Positions 1-9,943 of a DNA stretch of 64,000 bases are shown piece by piece. The notes beneath the pieces were generated by a model. That model did not search any database and was not told where the DNA came from. It was given only the letters and a program-made list of their open reading frames with translations. Positions within the stretch are counted from its first letter, which is position 1; the number at the start of each line of letters is the position of its first letter. The DNA lies in the NCBI GenBank assembly GCA_041396125.1, contig JAWKZG010000013.1, forward strand, positions 62,001 to 126,000, given 5' to 3'. Source of the stretch: JAWKZG01 sp041396125 (GTDB taxonomy: Bacteria > Pseudomonadota > Gammaproteobacteria > Competibacterales > Competibacteraceae). The position numbers were made by a program, and so were the translations under genes.

Positions 1-1
1 C

Positions 2-262
2 ATTGATGCAGCGGCGAGCGGTCAGGGGATTGCGCTCGTGCCGCGTTTATTGGTCGCCGCTGATTTGCAGCAGGGCAGGCTGACAGAAATCTGGTCGCAA
101 CAGCAGACGAACGGAGACGGCTACTACATTGTCAGACCCGCTGCACAGGCTCAAACCCCGACTCAAACGCCAGAGATCCATGCGATGATTGACTGGCTGT
201 TGGCTGAAGCAGCAGGCACCAAATCTCTGAATCCACCTCGACCGGACTGTACATCGTGCTAA
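2..262 (+). CDS. LysR-family regulator, C-terminal part (cut by window edge)
   Basis: The reading frame is open from base 2 and ends at a TAA. It encodes the last ~86 residues of a LysR substrate-binding domain. The stretch IDAAASGQGIALVPRLL, followed by a hydrophobic core and an amphipathic final helix (MIDWLLAEA), matches the C-terminal effector-domain end of GcvA-type LysR regulators. The DNA-binding half lies outside the window, so its targets cannot be inferred. It overlaps the next LysR gene by 7 bp, an unusual tandem of two regulators of the same family that may be co-transcribed. The GTG at 38 is internal and not a plausible start. Confidence 0.75.
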   Translation: MDAAASGQGIALVPRLLVAADLQQGRLTEIWSQQQTNGDGYYIVRPAAQAQTPTQTPEIHAMIDWLLAEAAGTKSLNPPRPDCTSC

Positions 263-1173
263 AACTAAGCCATTTACGCTATTTTCATGTGGTCAGCCAA
301 TCTCACTCGATCCGCGAAGCGGCCGAGCAGTTAAATGTGGCTCAGTCAGCCGTCAGCCGACAGATCAAAATTCTGGAAGACGAAATCGGGATGGCGCTGT
401 TTGAACGCCACCCACGGGGGGTGCGGCTGACGGATGCCGGTGAAATTCTGGCGAAATATGCGCGCCATACCATGCTGAATTTGAGCCGGATTCGCTCTGA
501 AATAGATGATCTGCGGGCGTTGCGGCGGGGTGCTGTAAAAATCTGTACGGTTGAAGCCGGTGTTATTGACTTCATTCCCCAGGTCGTGAGCATGTTTCGC
601 CAGGCCTATCCAGCCGTCACCATTAGCGTTCTGGTGCGAGGCAGCCAGGGGGTGGTCGATGCTCTGCTGGCGGACGAAGCGGACCTGGGGCTGGCTTTTA
701 ATGCCCCTTACCATCCTGATATAGACACGGTTGCTGGGCAGCAGCAACAGTTATATGCCACCGTAAACCCATCCCATCCGATTGCCCATCGCCAGCGCAT
801 CAGCTTTGCCGAGTTGCAGGATTACGATATTGCCCTGCCGGATGAGTCTTTTGGTATCCGGCAACTGGTTGACCAGATGCAACGCAGTACCCAAACCCGG
901 ATTGAACCGGTACTGACCACGGATTCGATTCAAATGCTGACCAGCTTTGCAAAACGGGGTCTTGGGGTTACCTTTCTGCCTTTTTTTGCTATTCAGGGCG
1001 AGATCCAGCAAGGACGGGTTGCCGGGGTGCCGGTCAGCGATGTGCCGGCCAGCCACGCTGTCGTGGAAATTCTTGTGCACAAAGGACGGCAATTGCCCAT
1101 TCCGGCGGAAGAGTTTTTGCAAAAACTCACCGAAGACCTGCATTTGCTGGGAAATGGCTCGAAGATAGCCTGA
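256..1173 (+). CDS. LysR-family transcriptional regulator
   Basis: This is a complete 305-residue LysR protein starting at GTG. Residues 1-60 form the winged helix-turn-helix (LRYFHVVSQSHSIREAAEQL, then an AVSRQI recognition helix and LFERHPRGVRLT). Residues ~90-300 form the periplasmic-binding-like effector domain. Proteins of this subtype (similar to CbbR/GltC/NAC-type) usually control a neighbouring catabolic operon in response to a small molecule. The likely target is the aldehyde dehydrogenase/amidohydrolase pair downstream, although both genes lie on the same strand rather than divergent. The gene ends inside a strong hairpin. The effector is unknown. Confidence 0.88.
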   Translation: MLKLSHLRYFHVVSQSHSIREAAEQLNVAQSAVSRQIKILEDEIGMALFERHPRGVRLTDAGEILAKYARHTMLNLSRIRSEIDDLRALRRGAVKICTVEAGVIDFIPQVVSMFRQAYPAVTISVLVRGSQGVVDALLADEADLGLAFNAPYHPDIDTVAGQQQQLYATVNPSHPIAHRQRISFAELQDYDIALPDESFGIRQLVDQMQRSTQTRIEPVLTTDSIQMLTSFAKRGLGVTFLPFFAIQGEIQQGRVAGVPVSDVPASHAVVEILVHKGRQLPIPAEEFLQKLTEDLHLLGNGSKIA

Positions 1174-1199
1174 ATTACCGGCTGGTGCCGGTAATTCAG
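1170..1199 (+). terminator. Perfect 13-bp hairpin overlapping the lysR stop
   Basis: CTGAATTACCGGC and its exact complement flank the 4-nt loop TGGT. The left arm contains the TGA stop of the upstream LysR gene. No T-tract follows, so it may act as a factor-assisted terminator or an mRNA-stabilising hairpin rather than a classical intrinsic terminator. Confidence 0.5.
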
Positions 1200-1505
1200 G
1201 GCCGACCGTACAAGATTGGGGCCGTAAGACGGCATGCATTTGAGCGCTCACTCGCACGCTTAGCGTTCTAATTTTAGCAACGCCAGCATCTTATAATTGT
1301 TCTTGTGGCATCGCTGTCCGGAACCCTACCATAGTGCTATACAACGCCAGGCAAGCCTGGCTGACGTGTCCAAGAGCCAATACATCATTGGTCAGTCACT
1401 ACGCTGCGGCGTGATTGAAGGATACCCCCGGATAACGGTATGCCGTCAAGCAGGGTTCCTGTGCATTGCGCTGAAGCAGTTAACTCATAACAGTGGAAAC
1501 CACTC
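1200..1505 (+). other. Intergenic leader of the aldehyde dehydrogenase gene
   Basis: About 300 bp with no convincing gene. A 70-codon frame at 1297-1509 has no Shine-Dalgarno sequence, no family resemblance and runs into the next start. The stretch presumably carries the promoter and LysR site, but I could not pick out a clear T-N11-A box with confidence. Confidence 0.4.
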
Positions 1506-2996
1506 GTGAATAAACAGCACACGGCAGATTCTTTACCCGAAGCGCAAGTTGATATTATTCGTTGCCCTTATGATGGTCGGGCTATCGGCGAGATTCCGGT
1601 CAGCAATGAAGAACACGCCGAGCAGGTGATTGAACAGGCGGTGCGTTCGTTTCAAACGATGCGCAAATTGCCGCGTTTCATCCGCGCTGACATTCTGGAG
1701 CGCACGGCAGCCATCATCCAGGACTGGCGGGATGAGTTTGTCGAGCTGATTGCGCAGGAGTCGGGTAAACCGATTTATGATGCGCGTGGTGAGGTTTCGC
1801 GGGCGCTGTTCAATCTGCGCAACGCGGCCGCCGAGGCACGGGCGTTTTCCGGTGCTGAAATCCCGCTGGATGTAGACGCCAGTGTCTTCGAATACCAGAT
1901 CGCAACGACCGATGGCGGTCAATTGGATCTTGCCAATACCGACCTCGATACACTGGCCGGTTTGGGGCGGCGCATCGGTTTGGCGCGACGATTTCCCATC
2001 GGCCCGATTCTGGCGGTAACGCCTTTTAACTTTCCGCTCAATCTGGTGGTACACAAAGTTGCGCCGGCGCTGGCGGTTGGCAATAGTGTGGTTATCAAGC
2101 CGGCGCCGCAAACGCCGCTGACCTCGCTGAAACTGATCGAAGCCCTGCGTCTTGCCGGTTTACCCGAAGGGGCCGCCAGCGTTATTCACTGTCCGGTTCC
2201 CGTGGCGGAAAAGCTGGTGCGTGATGAGCGTTTTGCAATGGTGAGTTTCACCGGCAGTGTCAAAGTTGGCTGGCATATCAAGTCAATTGCCGGGCGCAAA
2301 AAAGTAGCCCTTGAATTAGGCGGTAACGGTGCTGTGGTGGTGGGCGAGGATGCTGATCTGGATTTTGCCGCCGCCCGTTGTGTCCGGGGTGGCGTGGTCT
2401 ACGGCGGTCAGTATTGTATCGGGGTGCAGCGGATTCTGGTGCAGCAATCGGTCTATGCCGACTTCCGGGCCAAACTGCTGCAACGCATGCAGGCCTGCAA
2501 AGTAGGCAATCCGCTGGAAGAGGGGATCGATGTCGGACCGGTCATCGACGCTGCTGCTGCGAACCGGATCGAGTCCTGGATCAAGGCGGCCAGCGATGCC
2601 GGCGCGACGGTTCTGACCGGTGGCGAACGGCAGGGCAATGTCATTACACCGACCATTCTGGAAAACACCACGCCCGATATGCTGGTGGAAAAGGAAGAAA
2701 TTTTTGGCCCCGTCGTGACCCTTAACCCCATCGCCTCGATAGAAGAGGGCGTGCAGCGCGCCAATGACAGTCGTTTCGGTCTGCAGGGCGGTTTGTTTAC
2801 CCGTGATATTCAAGCGGCCTTCAGAGCCCTTGAAGACTGGGATGTGGGCGGCCTGATGATTAATGACGTGCCGATCTATCGGATTGATAATATGCCTTTC
2901 GGCGGCTGGAAAGAATCCGGTTTTGGGCGTGAAGGCACCCGATTTGCCATGGAAGAGATGACCGATATCAAGTTTATGGTCGTAAACTATGCCTAG
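1506..2996 (+). CDS. NAD(P)-dependent aldehyde dehydrogenase
   Basis: 496 residues, the usual length for the ALDH superfamily, which oxidises an aldehyde to its acid in the cytoplasm. Visible hallmarks are the cofactor-fold segment NFPLNLVVHKVAPALAVGN with VIKPAPQTP (~residues 175-210), FTGSVKVG (the GxxxxG turn), the general-base glutamate in LELGGNG (~270) and the catalytic cysteine in GGQYCIGVQR (~305). EEIFGPVV and PFGGWKESG near the end are also typical. The sequence most resembles the lactaldehyde/phosphonoacetaldehyde/semialdehyde branch, so the substrate is not fixed. The start is GTG with a weak purine-rich site upstream. The amidohydrolase follows 56 bp later, so the two probably form an operon that degrades one compound. 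Confidence 0.9.
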   Translation: MNKQHTADSLPEAQVDIIRCPYDGRAIGEIPVSNEEHAEQVIEQAVRSFQTMRKLPRFIRADILERTAAIIQDWRDEFVELIAQESGKPIYDARGEVSRALFNLRNAAAEARAFSGAEIPLDVDASVFEYQIATTDGGQLDLANTDLDTLAGLGRRIGLARRFPIGPILAVTPFNFPLNLVVHKVAPALAVGNSVVIKPAPQTPLTSLKLIEALRLAGLPEGAASVIHCPVPVAEKLVRDERFAMVSFTGSVKVGWHIKSIAGRKKVALELGGNGAVVVGEDADLDFAAARCVRGGVVYGGQYCIGVQRILVQQSVYADFRAKLLQRMQACKVGNPLEEGIDVGPVIDAAAANRIESWIKAASDAGATVLTGGERQGNVITPTILENTTPDMLVEKEEIFGPVVTLNPIASIEEGVQRANDSRFGLQGGLFTRDIQAAFRALEDWDVGGLMINDVPIYRIDNMPFGGWKESGFGREGTRFAMEEMTDIKFMVVNYA

Positions 2997-3052
2997 CCTG
3001 AAGCCCGGATTGAGTTCGGGCAAATACAATTCTGATTGATACTAAAGAGAGG

Positions 3053-4321
3053 ATGAGTACGTTGAATACGGTTATTACGAATGTGCAGATTTTCGATGGC
3101 ACAAGCAGCAGTCTTTATCCCGGCGAAGTTGAGCTTCAAGGCAACCGTATTCTGCATGTTGCACCCGGCCGGAACCAGCTTTCTGTCGAGGGCAAGCGCA
3201 CCCTGGACGGTGCCGGTGCCACGCTGATGCCGGGGCTTGTCAATACTCATGCTCACTTGACCTATCCGGCAGTCGTCACCCTCGCTGAGGTCGGGCAGAT
3301 GCCGGTCGAAGAGAACATGATGGAGGCATCGTACAATGCCCGCACGGCGCTGGATTTCGGGTTTACCGCTGTGGTCAGTGGTGCGGCTGCAAAACCCCGC
3401 CTGGATATTGTGCTGCGTAACGAAATCAACGCCGGTCGGACACCAGGGCCGCGGATGCTGGCAGCGTCGCCGGAAATGACGGTTTCCGGCGGTCTGGCAG
3501 ACGGCAGCGTCTGGGAGCGGGAAATACCGGCGAATGGTCTGGTGGCAGATACGCCGGCCGAGTTCCGCCGGATCGTGCGCCTGATGGTGCGCGAAGGCGT
3601 TGATCTGATTAAATTCAACAACTCCGGCGATTCGTTCTGTTATCCGCGGGTCGGATCTATCATCAATCCGATGACCGAAGAAGAGGTGCGCGTCATCTGC
3701 GAAACCACGACCAATCTTGGTCGGCGTTTAGCCGCACATGCACATGCCGACAGTTCGGTCACTCAGTGTATTCAATACGGTGTCGAATTTATCTATCACG
3801 CCACCTTTGTGACCGACCCTACCATTGAGGCGCTGGAGAAAGTCAAAGACAAGCATTGGGTGACCCCGGCCTTTGGCCTGCGCTATAACATGCACTTTGA
3901 GAGTGCTGAGTGGGGTATCACGCCCGAAATTTCGGAGAAAATCGGCAATAAGCGTGAGTTTGACGCCACCATCGAGAATATGAATAAAATGCGCGAAGCG
4001 GGTATCAAGGTACTGCCCTTTGGGGATTATGGTTTCAAGATGATCCCGCTTGGCACGGATTCCCGTGATCTGCAGCACTTCGTCAATTATTTCGGCTATG
4101 AGCCCTGGGAAGCCCTGCGGGCGGCTACGGCTTACGGCGGAGAAGCGTTTGCAGTGGAACCGGTCGGACAGATAAAGCCGGGTTTTCTGGCTGATCTGCT
4201 GCTGATCGATGGTGACCCGCTGCAGGATTTATCGCTGCTGCTGGAGCGCGACCGGTTTTTGATGATCATGAAAGACGGCCAATACTATAAAGCCCCGTCA
4301 TCGCTTAAACAGCCGGGGTAG
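3053..4321 (+). CDS. Amidohydrolase (imidazolonepropionase-like, COG1228 type)
   Basis: 422-residue metal-dependent hydrolase. The N-terminal beta-sandwich strand (TVITNVQIFDGTSSSLYPG) leads into the metal motif HAHLTYP (~residue 65). Later metal or acid residues are the histidine in AHAHADSS, YHATF and the aspartate in LPFGDYG. The C-terminal strand (GQIKPGFLADLLLIDGDPL) is typical of amidohydrolases that hydrolyse cyclic amides or dipeptide-like substrates. Start choice is open: AGAGAGG directly abuts the ATG at 3053, too close for good initiation, whereas the in-frame TTG at 3062 sits about 9 nt behind it and may be the real start. Paired with the upstream aldehyde dehydrogenase; it ends before a bidirectional hairpin. 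Confidence 0.87.
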   Translation: MSTLNTVITNVQIFDGTSSSLYPGEVELQGNRILHVAPGRNQLSVEGKRTLDGAGATLMPGLVNTHAHLTYPAVVTLAEVGQMPVEENMMEASYNARTALDFGFTAVVSGAAAKPRLDIVLRNEINAGRTPGPRMLAASPEMTVSGGLADGSVWEREIPANGLVADTPAEFRRIVRLMVREGVDLIKFNNSGDSFCYPRVGSIINPMTEEEVRVICETTTNLGRRLAAHAHADSSVTQCIQYGVEFIYHATFVTDPTIEALEKVKDKHWVTPAFGLRYNMHFESAEWGITPEISEKIGNKREFDATIENMNKMREAGIKVLPFGDYGFKMIPLGTDSRDLQHFVNYFGYEPWEALRAATAYGGEAFAVEPVGQIKPGFLADLLLIDGDPLQDLSLLLERDRFLMIMKDGQYYKAPSSLKQPG

Positions 4322-4395
4322 GTGTACCACCCTGTACTACGCAAAGCTGTTTTTCAAAAGCTTCTTTAATAGATATCTGCACAGGTTATTATTCT

Positions 4396-4420
4396 ACCGG
4401 ACCCGTAACACGGGTCCGGT
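4396..4420. terminator. Bidirectional hairpin terminator between convergent operons
   Basis: ACCGGACCCGT and its exact complement form an 11-bp GC-rich stem with loop AAC. It lies between the end of the plus-strand amidohydrolase and the end of minus-strand livF, where a shared terminator is expected. T-rich sequence (GGTTTGCTGTTT) follows on the plus side. Confidence 0.7.
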
Positions 4421-4431
4421 GGTTTGCTGTT

Positions 4432-5159
4432 TCAGGCGTTTGCGGTTTGTTGTGAGGTGAACGTCAGGTGCTGTGCAACCAGACTGTCGTTGGCCAACTC
4501 CCCGACACTGCCACTGGCGACAATCCGTCCCTTGTCCATCACATAGCCCCGACTGGACGCGCCGGTCGCGAATTTCAGATTCTGTTCCACCAGCAGGATG
4601 GCCAGATCGCGTTCTGCGGCAATGCGAATGATGATATCCCGGATCTGCTGGACAATGGTCGGCTGGATGCCTTCCGAGGGTTCGTCCAGCAACAGCAAGC
4701 GCGGTTGACCGGCCAGGGCGCGGCCAATCGCCAGCATCTGCTGTTCGCCACCACTCAGGGTGCCGGCTTTCTGTCCCAAACGGCTGCGTAATACCGGAAA
4801 GTAATCAAATACAGCGCTGTCTGCTTCACAAAAACCGCCCTGACGACCGATCAGGGTTCCGCCGCGCAGGTTTTCGGCGACCGACAGTTGCGGGAACACC
4901 AGCCGTCCCTGTGGAACATAAGCAACACCCAACCGGGCGCGGGCATGCGCGGACAGTTTTGACAAATCCCGCCGGCAAAGATTATCTTGCCGGCCCGGTT
5001 CGGTTTAATACCGGTCAGGCTGTTCATCAGCGTGGTTTTACCGACCCCATTGCGACCCAGCAGGCAGACGACTTCGTTGCTATCCACCTGGAGGCTGACA
5101 CCCTGACAGATAAGACTGTCGCCATAGGCAACTTCGACCTGCTCCAGTTCCAGCAGCAT
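4432..5159 (-). pseudogene. livF: livF, HAAT-family ABC transporter ATPase (frameshifted)
   Basis: The gene begins MLLELEQVEVAYGD at 5159. It has Walker A GRNGVGKTT, then continues after one frameshift near 4965-4975 with YVPQGRLVFPQLSVAENL (Q-loop), the signature LSGGEQQMLAIGRAL and Walker B LLLLDEPSEG. LivF is one of the two cytoplasmic ATPases of the branched-chain amino acid/amide (HAAT) importer. Restoring one base near GGCGGGATTTG would give the family sequence GRDLSKL and rejoin the frames. Its ATG overlaps the corrected stop of livG as TAATG. It is last in a minus-strand operon and is followed by a hairpin. Sequencing indel or pseudogene cannot be told apart here. Confidence 0.82.
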
Positions 5160-5898
5160 TAGACTTCTTCCCGAGGTAGACGCGGCGTACGGCTTCATTG
5201 GCGGCAACGTCATCAAAGCTGCCTTCGCACATGACGCCACCGCGATAAAGTACGGTAACCCGTCCATTTAAACGCCGCACAAAGCTAATATCATGTTCAA
5301 TAATAATTGCCGTGCGATCTTTAAAAATGTCGAGAATAAGATCAGCAGTTTCTGCGGTTTCTGCCAGCGTCATACCGGCCGTGGGTTCATCCAGCAAAAT
5401 CAACTGTGGCTCGTTCAGCAGCACGATGCCAATCTCCAGCCATTGTTTCTGGCCATGCGACAAACTGCCGGCCAGCGTATGGCGCTGCTCGCTCAGGCGC
5501 ACACTTGCAAGAATGTGTTCAGCGCGTTCCTGAAGTTGTGCATCAGGACGTGTGGTGAACAGTTCACGGGCGTTGCTATGGCCGGTGCCTGCGATCATCA
5601 GATTATTCCACACCGTCATGTCCTCAAATACTGACGGTGCCTGAAATTTGCGGGATATGCCGAGCCGGTTAATCTCGTGTACCTTCAGATTGACGACATT
5701 CCGGTCACTGAACAGAATCTTGCCGGAATCAGGTCGCAGACGGCCGGTGATCATATTGAACAGCAGCGTGGTTTTACCGGTGCCGTTCGGGCCGATAATG
5801 CAGCGTATCTCACCCTGTTCAACGGCCATATCGAGGCCGTTAAAAACCGATACACCGCCGAAGCGTTTGCATAATTGCTGAATCTTGAGTAACGCCAT
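5159..5898 (-). CDS. livG: livG, HAAT-family ABC transporter ATPase (frameshift at 3' end)
   Basis: Walker A IIGPNGTGKTTLLFNMITG (~residue 35), signature SLSHGQKQWLEIG, Walker B LILLDEPTAGM and the H-loop IIIEHDISFVRRL identify a LivG/UrtD-type ATPase. As read, the frame runs past its natural end to 5080 with a non-homologous tail. Adding one C to the CCC run near 5171 (plus strand) gives the tail YLGEEV and a TAA that overlaps the livF start (TAATG), which is the expected operon junction. I therefore place the end at 5159. The resulting ~246 residues fit the family. LivM lies immediately upstream. Confidence 0.88.
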
Positions 5899-5900
5899 GA

Positions 5901-6905
5901 TTAATTCCGGGCTAACGGGCGGGTGCGCAGGAGCTTGACCAGGCGCGGGCTTTTGAGAAGGCCGACCATGCCACCAGGCCAGAACAATACAACGAGGATG
6001 AAGAAAACACCCACGATAAGCTGCCAGAACACCACGAAGCTGTCCGAAAGCAGGGTTTGCAGATAATTTACCAGCAATGCGCCAACAAACGCACCGATCA
6101 GGGTACCCCGGCCGCCAACGGCAACCCAGACCAGCACCGAGGCTGACATCATGACACCGATCAGATCGGTTGAGATAAACCCGACCGGTACATACAGCAC
6201 ACCGCTGAGTCCGGCCATCGCGCAGGAAATACAGAACACAATCAGTTTGATCTTCGGGATGTTGTAGCCCAGAAATGCGGCGCGATCTTCGTCTTCGCGA
6301 ATGGCTCCAAGCACCCGGCCAAAGTCGCTTCGTACCAGCCAGTACGAGAAGGCCAGACAGGCGATACTGCAGACCATGGCGGTGTAGTAGGCGACCAGCG
6401 GATCATACCAGCTGATTTCCCACACACCGGGGATCCCCAGGCTTGGTGTTGTGAAACCGTACAGGCCGTTCATGCCGCCGGTAAAGTCACTGTTGACGAT
6501 AATAATAGAGTGGGCGGCACCGGTCAGGGCCAATGTCACGACGCCGAAAAAAACGCCGGAGACCCGTCCGTAGAACAGCAGATAACCCATCCCGAGCGCA
6601 AGCAGTGCCGGGAAGCCGATGCCGAGCAGTATGGCCAGATACGTTACGCCGGGTACCGCAATAAATTTGAGCGTAATGCCCATCGCGTAGGCTCCGGCAC
6701 CAAAGAAAATGGCGTGGCCGAAGTTAACGATACCGCTATAACCCCAAATGATATCCAGGCTGAGGGCAAAAATGCCAAACACCAGAAACTTGGCCAGCAA
6801 ACCCACCTGATAATCGCTGGCAAACGCAGGAAACAGCGCCAGAAAAAGAATAACCAGAACGGCTGCGATAAGCGTAAACGTGGACTTGAGCAGTGTTGTT
6901 GTCAT
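5901..6905 (-). CDS. livM: livM, HAAT-family ABC transporter permease
   Basis: An intact 334-residue inner-membrane protein with about ten hydrophobic segments. It contains FGIFALSLDIIWGYSGIVNF followed by GHAIFFGAGAYAMG, the signature of LivM/UrtC permeases, and the EAA-like region SYWLVRSDFGRVLGAIREDE that contacts the ATPase. It forms the heterodimeric channel with LivH. Its stop lies only 2 bp from the livG start, so the two are co-translated. Confidence 0.92.
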   Translation of the reverse strand: MTTTLLKSTFTLIAAVLVILFLALFPAFASDYQVGLLAKFLVFGIFALSLDIIWGYSGIVNFGHAIFFGAGAYAMGITLKFIAVPGVTYLAILLGIGFPALLALGMGYLLFYGRVSGVFFGVVTLALTGAAHSIIIVNSDFTGGMNGLYGFTTPSLGIPGVWEISWYDPLVAYYTAMVCSIACLAFSYWLVRSDFGRVLGAIREDEDRAAFLGYNIPKIKLIVFCISCAMAGLSGVLYVPVGFISTDLIGVMMSASVLVWVAVGGRGTLIGAFVGALLVNYLQTLLSDSFVVFWQLIVGVFFILVVLFWPGGMVGLLKSPRLVKLLRTRPLARN

Positions 6906-6907
6906 TA

Positions 6908-7760
6908 TTAATTGCGATTGCCGGTGAGTCCTTGCGGACGGATACGGATCAGGACGACAGCAAACAGGATAACCAGCACCTGGGCTACCACGGGTCGCAG
7001 GAAGAATGACAAAGCCGCTTCCGAGCCGCCGATGGCAACGCCCCCGGCAACAACGCCATAGAGGTGTCCGATCCCGCCGACGATGACTACGATAAACGCG
7101 CGGGACAGATACTCCAGCCCCATTTCCGGGTTGATCACAATCAGCGGACTCATGATGGCACCGGCAAAGCCGACCATCGCGGCGGCGATGGCGAAAGCCC
7201 AGCGGTCGGTCGCTTCGATGTTCACCCCGAGTGCACCGGCCATGGCACGATTGGCAATGACCATGCGAATGCGCATGCCAAAATCACTGCGAAAGTAAAG
7301 GTAGAAAGTGGCTGCCAGGATCAGTACGGTGACGGCAATGATGAACAAGCGGTAGGTGGGATAATTTACCCCGAAGATGCTGGTGCTGCCGCTGATAATC
7401 GAGCCGGTCATCATCTGGCCGGAGCCGTAGAACAGACGCACAATCTGACGGATGACAATGGACAGGCCCCAGGTTGCCAGCAGGGTATCCAGGGGGCGCA
7501 GATATAAACGGCGGATAATCGTCTGCTGCACAATAATGCCCACGCACCCGACCAGCGGGGCCATATAAGAATACCCCACCACACCGAGACCCCGAGGCTG
7601 GTCGCGGTGGCAACACAATAAGCGCCAAGCATGAAAACTCGCCATGAGCAAGATTGATAATACCCAGCATGCCGAATATAACGGCAAGCCCAAGAGAGAC
7701 CAGTATCAAGATGGTTGCGATACTCAGCCCGTTGAGTAGTTGAACGGTGAACTGTTCCAC
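6908..7760 (-). pseudogene. livH: livH, HAAT-family ABC transporter permease (two frameshifts)
   Basis: The protein starts at GTG 7760 (MEQFTVQLLNGLSIATILIL) and reaches GIINLAHGEF, a LivH hallmark. It shifts frame to MLGAYCVATATSLGVSVWWG and shifts again to VGCVGIIVQQTIIRRLYLRP and onward to an intact C-terminal half with the EAA-like RSDFGMRIRMVIANRAMAGA. Both shifts lie between about 7560 and 7650. Expected length without shifts is ~284 residues, normal for LivH. The gene lies between the binding protein and livM in a standard HAAT order. The clustering of shifts in one 100-bp stretch suggests a local sequence-quality problem. Confidence 0.82.
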
Positions 7761-7768
7761 GCGCGGCC

Positions 7769-9055
7769 TCAGCTGCTTAAATCTAGAAAAATGCCGATCA
7801 TGCCAATCAGGGCGGGGCTGATGGTTAAGCCCCGCATGCCCAGAACGTGCTTAAACCACTGAACAGTCTGTAAGTGCGGCCATATGCCAAAATCCTTGAC
7901 GATATCAAAACCTGCCATCAGCGCGCACTTCGGCGATGATCTGATGTAGTGCGGCATGGTTTGAGGTGCCGTCAATCGTAATTTCACCCCTGCGGCGCGT
8001 TAAAGGAAATGCCATCCAGCGCATCCACGGTTTTTTCCCGGTCAAACGAACCGGCTTTTTCCACGGCGAGTTTCCAGATATGGACGCTGTCATAAAGACC
8101 CTCGCCCATATTATTGAGAATCGCGTCGGCGCCGAATTTCGCTTTGAAATTGCTCACAAAAGCCTTGTTGACGGGGTTGTCGAGTTCCATCAGGTAAGAT
8201 GCCGAACAATACATGCCTTGCCGTAACTCTGGCTCGAAGCTGGGGCAGGTACATTTCATCCATCAGCGTGGCAGCCACCGAAATACCGTCAAAGCCGAAG
8301 TCATAAAATTGCTTCAGGCAGGCCACCAGACCGTTGCCACCGATAAAGGGAAAAAAGACGTCCGGCTGGGCACTTTTGACGCGTTGAATAATGGACGACC
8401 AGTCGCTTTGGTCAAAAGGCACATTACACCGTCCGACCAGTTCGCCGCCGTGTTTGGGCAGCAGTTGCTCGATATACGCGATAGAGACTCGCGGCCAGTT
8501 GTAGTCCTGCCCGACACAATAGATTTTGGGGCCGAATTTTTCGATCAGAAACGGGATGAAAAAATCCAGCTGCTGGTTCGGGATAGCACCCATCGAGATA
8601 AAATAACGCCCGCAGGAGGTCTGGCTTTCCCAATAGGTCGGGTAAAAATACGGCACTCAGCGTTCTGCGACATTTGCCGCCAGGGCCGCCCGGACACTGG
8701 AATAAACAACGCCAAACAGGGCCGAACGCTGTCCTGCTGAACCAGTTTGTTGCCTTTTTGTACGACCATATCAGTGCTGGTGGCATCATCTTCTGCCAGC
8801 ATTTCCAGCTGTCGTCCCAGCACACCGCCGCTTTGGTTGATCTCGTCAACGGCCAGCATCATGCATTGTTGCATCATCGGGCCCCAGATCGAACCGGGCC
8901 CGGTCATGTGGAATAAGCCACCCAGTTTGATGGTTTCCTCGCCGCGCGCTGAAATGACCTTGTGGGCCACCGGTCAGGGCGGTCGCGCCAACCAGACCAC
9001 CGCCTATCATTTTGGCCAAAGCAGTACGGTGAATGTTTTGTGTGACCACTTCCAT
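7769..9055 (-). pseudogene. HAAT-family periplasmic substrate-binding protein (several frameshifts)
   Basis: The pieces read in order from ATG 9055. A leader contains GGGLVGATALTG. It is followed by IKLGGLFHMTGPGSIWGPMM, AVDEINQSGGVLGRQLEML, FIPFLIEKFGPKIYCVGQDY, FFPFIGGNGLVACLKQFYDF, LMELDNPVNKAFVSNFKAKF, then GEITIDGTSNHA and FDIVKDFG. This is the type I periplasmic-binding fold of amide/urea receptors (AmiC/FmdD/UrtA group), ~425 residues in total. At least four frame changes are needed. The ligand is more likely an amide, urea-like compound or amino acid than a sugar. The gene directly precedes livH, and its ATG is 2 bp from the hydrolase stop upstream. Confidence 0.8.
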
Positions 9056-9057
9056 GA

Positions 9058-9943
9058 TCAGTTACCCTTCAAGGCGGGAGCCTTGCGGCTGTTGTTCTGG
9101 TTCGCTACCGGATAAAACGCCGCCAGGCTGTTGGCAGGTTCGAAGTTGCCGTTGTGCCGGAGGTCATTAAGCGATTGCCGGATAAGCTCGGCAAACGACT
9201 GCGGAGCTGAAATCATAAAAAGATGTGCGGCTTGCGGCAGCTCCAGGTAGTGTGCACCCGGAATAGCATCCGCCAACTCGCGCCCGTGCGGGTGAGGCCA
9301 GGATTATCGTCGGCGCCAGTGATCACCAGGGTCGGTACGGTGACGTTCGCTAAGCGCGTGGTCGTATCATGGTCGCGGCAGAATCTGCTGGCGCGTGTAG
9401 CCCACCGGGTCCGGCGGAGACTGGGTAAAAGCGGCTTCCAGTTTAGCCACGGTTGCGGCATCGGCGCGAAAACTGTGTGGTGAAAATAAAAACATCAGGG
9501 CCAGCTGAAAATGCGCTGCCATACCGAGTTCGTGCAGGAGCTGCAGACGTACCTGCCACATGCGGTCAGTCCAGGCATCGGAGGCCCTGTAAGAGGACAC
9601 CAGGAGCTGGGAGCGCAAGCGCTGCGGTGCACGCAGTGCCATCTCCTGGGCGATCATGCCGCCAAACGAGATACCCACGACATCGACGCTGTCCACCCCC
9701 AGCTCATCCAGGATACAGAGCATATCGGCACATAATTGCTCGCCATCGTAGGGGATATCGGGTTTATCGCTCGCCGGCACCGCGCGGGTCAACACTGATA
9801 ACCTGATGGGTGGGTGCCAGTAGGGCGCTGATCTGGGCTACTTGCCGGGTGCTGCCGCCCAGTCCTGGAATTAACAGTAACGGGCTGCCTGATCCTTCCA
9901 CCGCGTAATGCAGACGACACCCTTTATTGCTGGCAAAGGGCAT
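9058..9943 (-). pseudogene. Alpha/beta hydrolase (three frameshifts)
   Basis: From ATG 9943 the frame gives MPFASNKGCRLHYAVEGSGS and LLLIPGLGGS (oxyanion strand). It shifts near 9795 to DELGVDSVDVVGISFGGMIA, the nucleophile elbow GxSxGG with catalytic serine. It shifts again near 9380 to VPTLVITGADD (catalytic-acid region) and near 9270 to PGAHYLELPQAAHLF (catalytic histidine). The order and spacing match single-domain alpha/beta hydrolases of ~290 residues, similar to 3-oxoadipate enol-lactonase-type enzymes. Position at the head of a HAAT operon suggests hydrolysis of the imported ester or amide; this is inference. Confidence 0.75.

Noticed and set aside
1297..1509. 70-codon frame before the aldehyde dehydrogenase
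   Set aside because: No Shine-Dalgarno sequence, no recognisable motif and it overlaps the next start.
4960..4980. Programmed ribosomal frameshifting in livF and similar genes
   Set aside because: No slippery heptamer or downstream pseudoknot is evident, and shifts occur in too many unrelated genes for a programmed mechanism.
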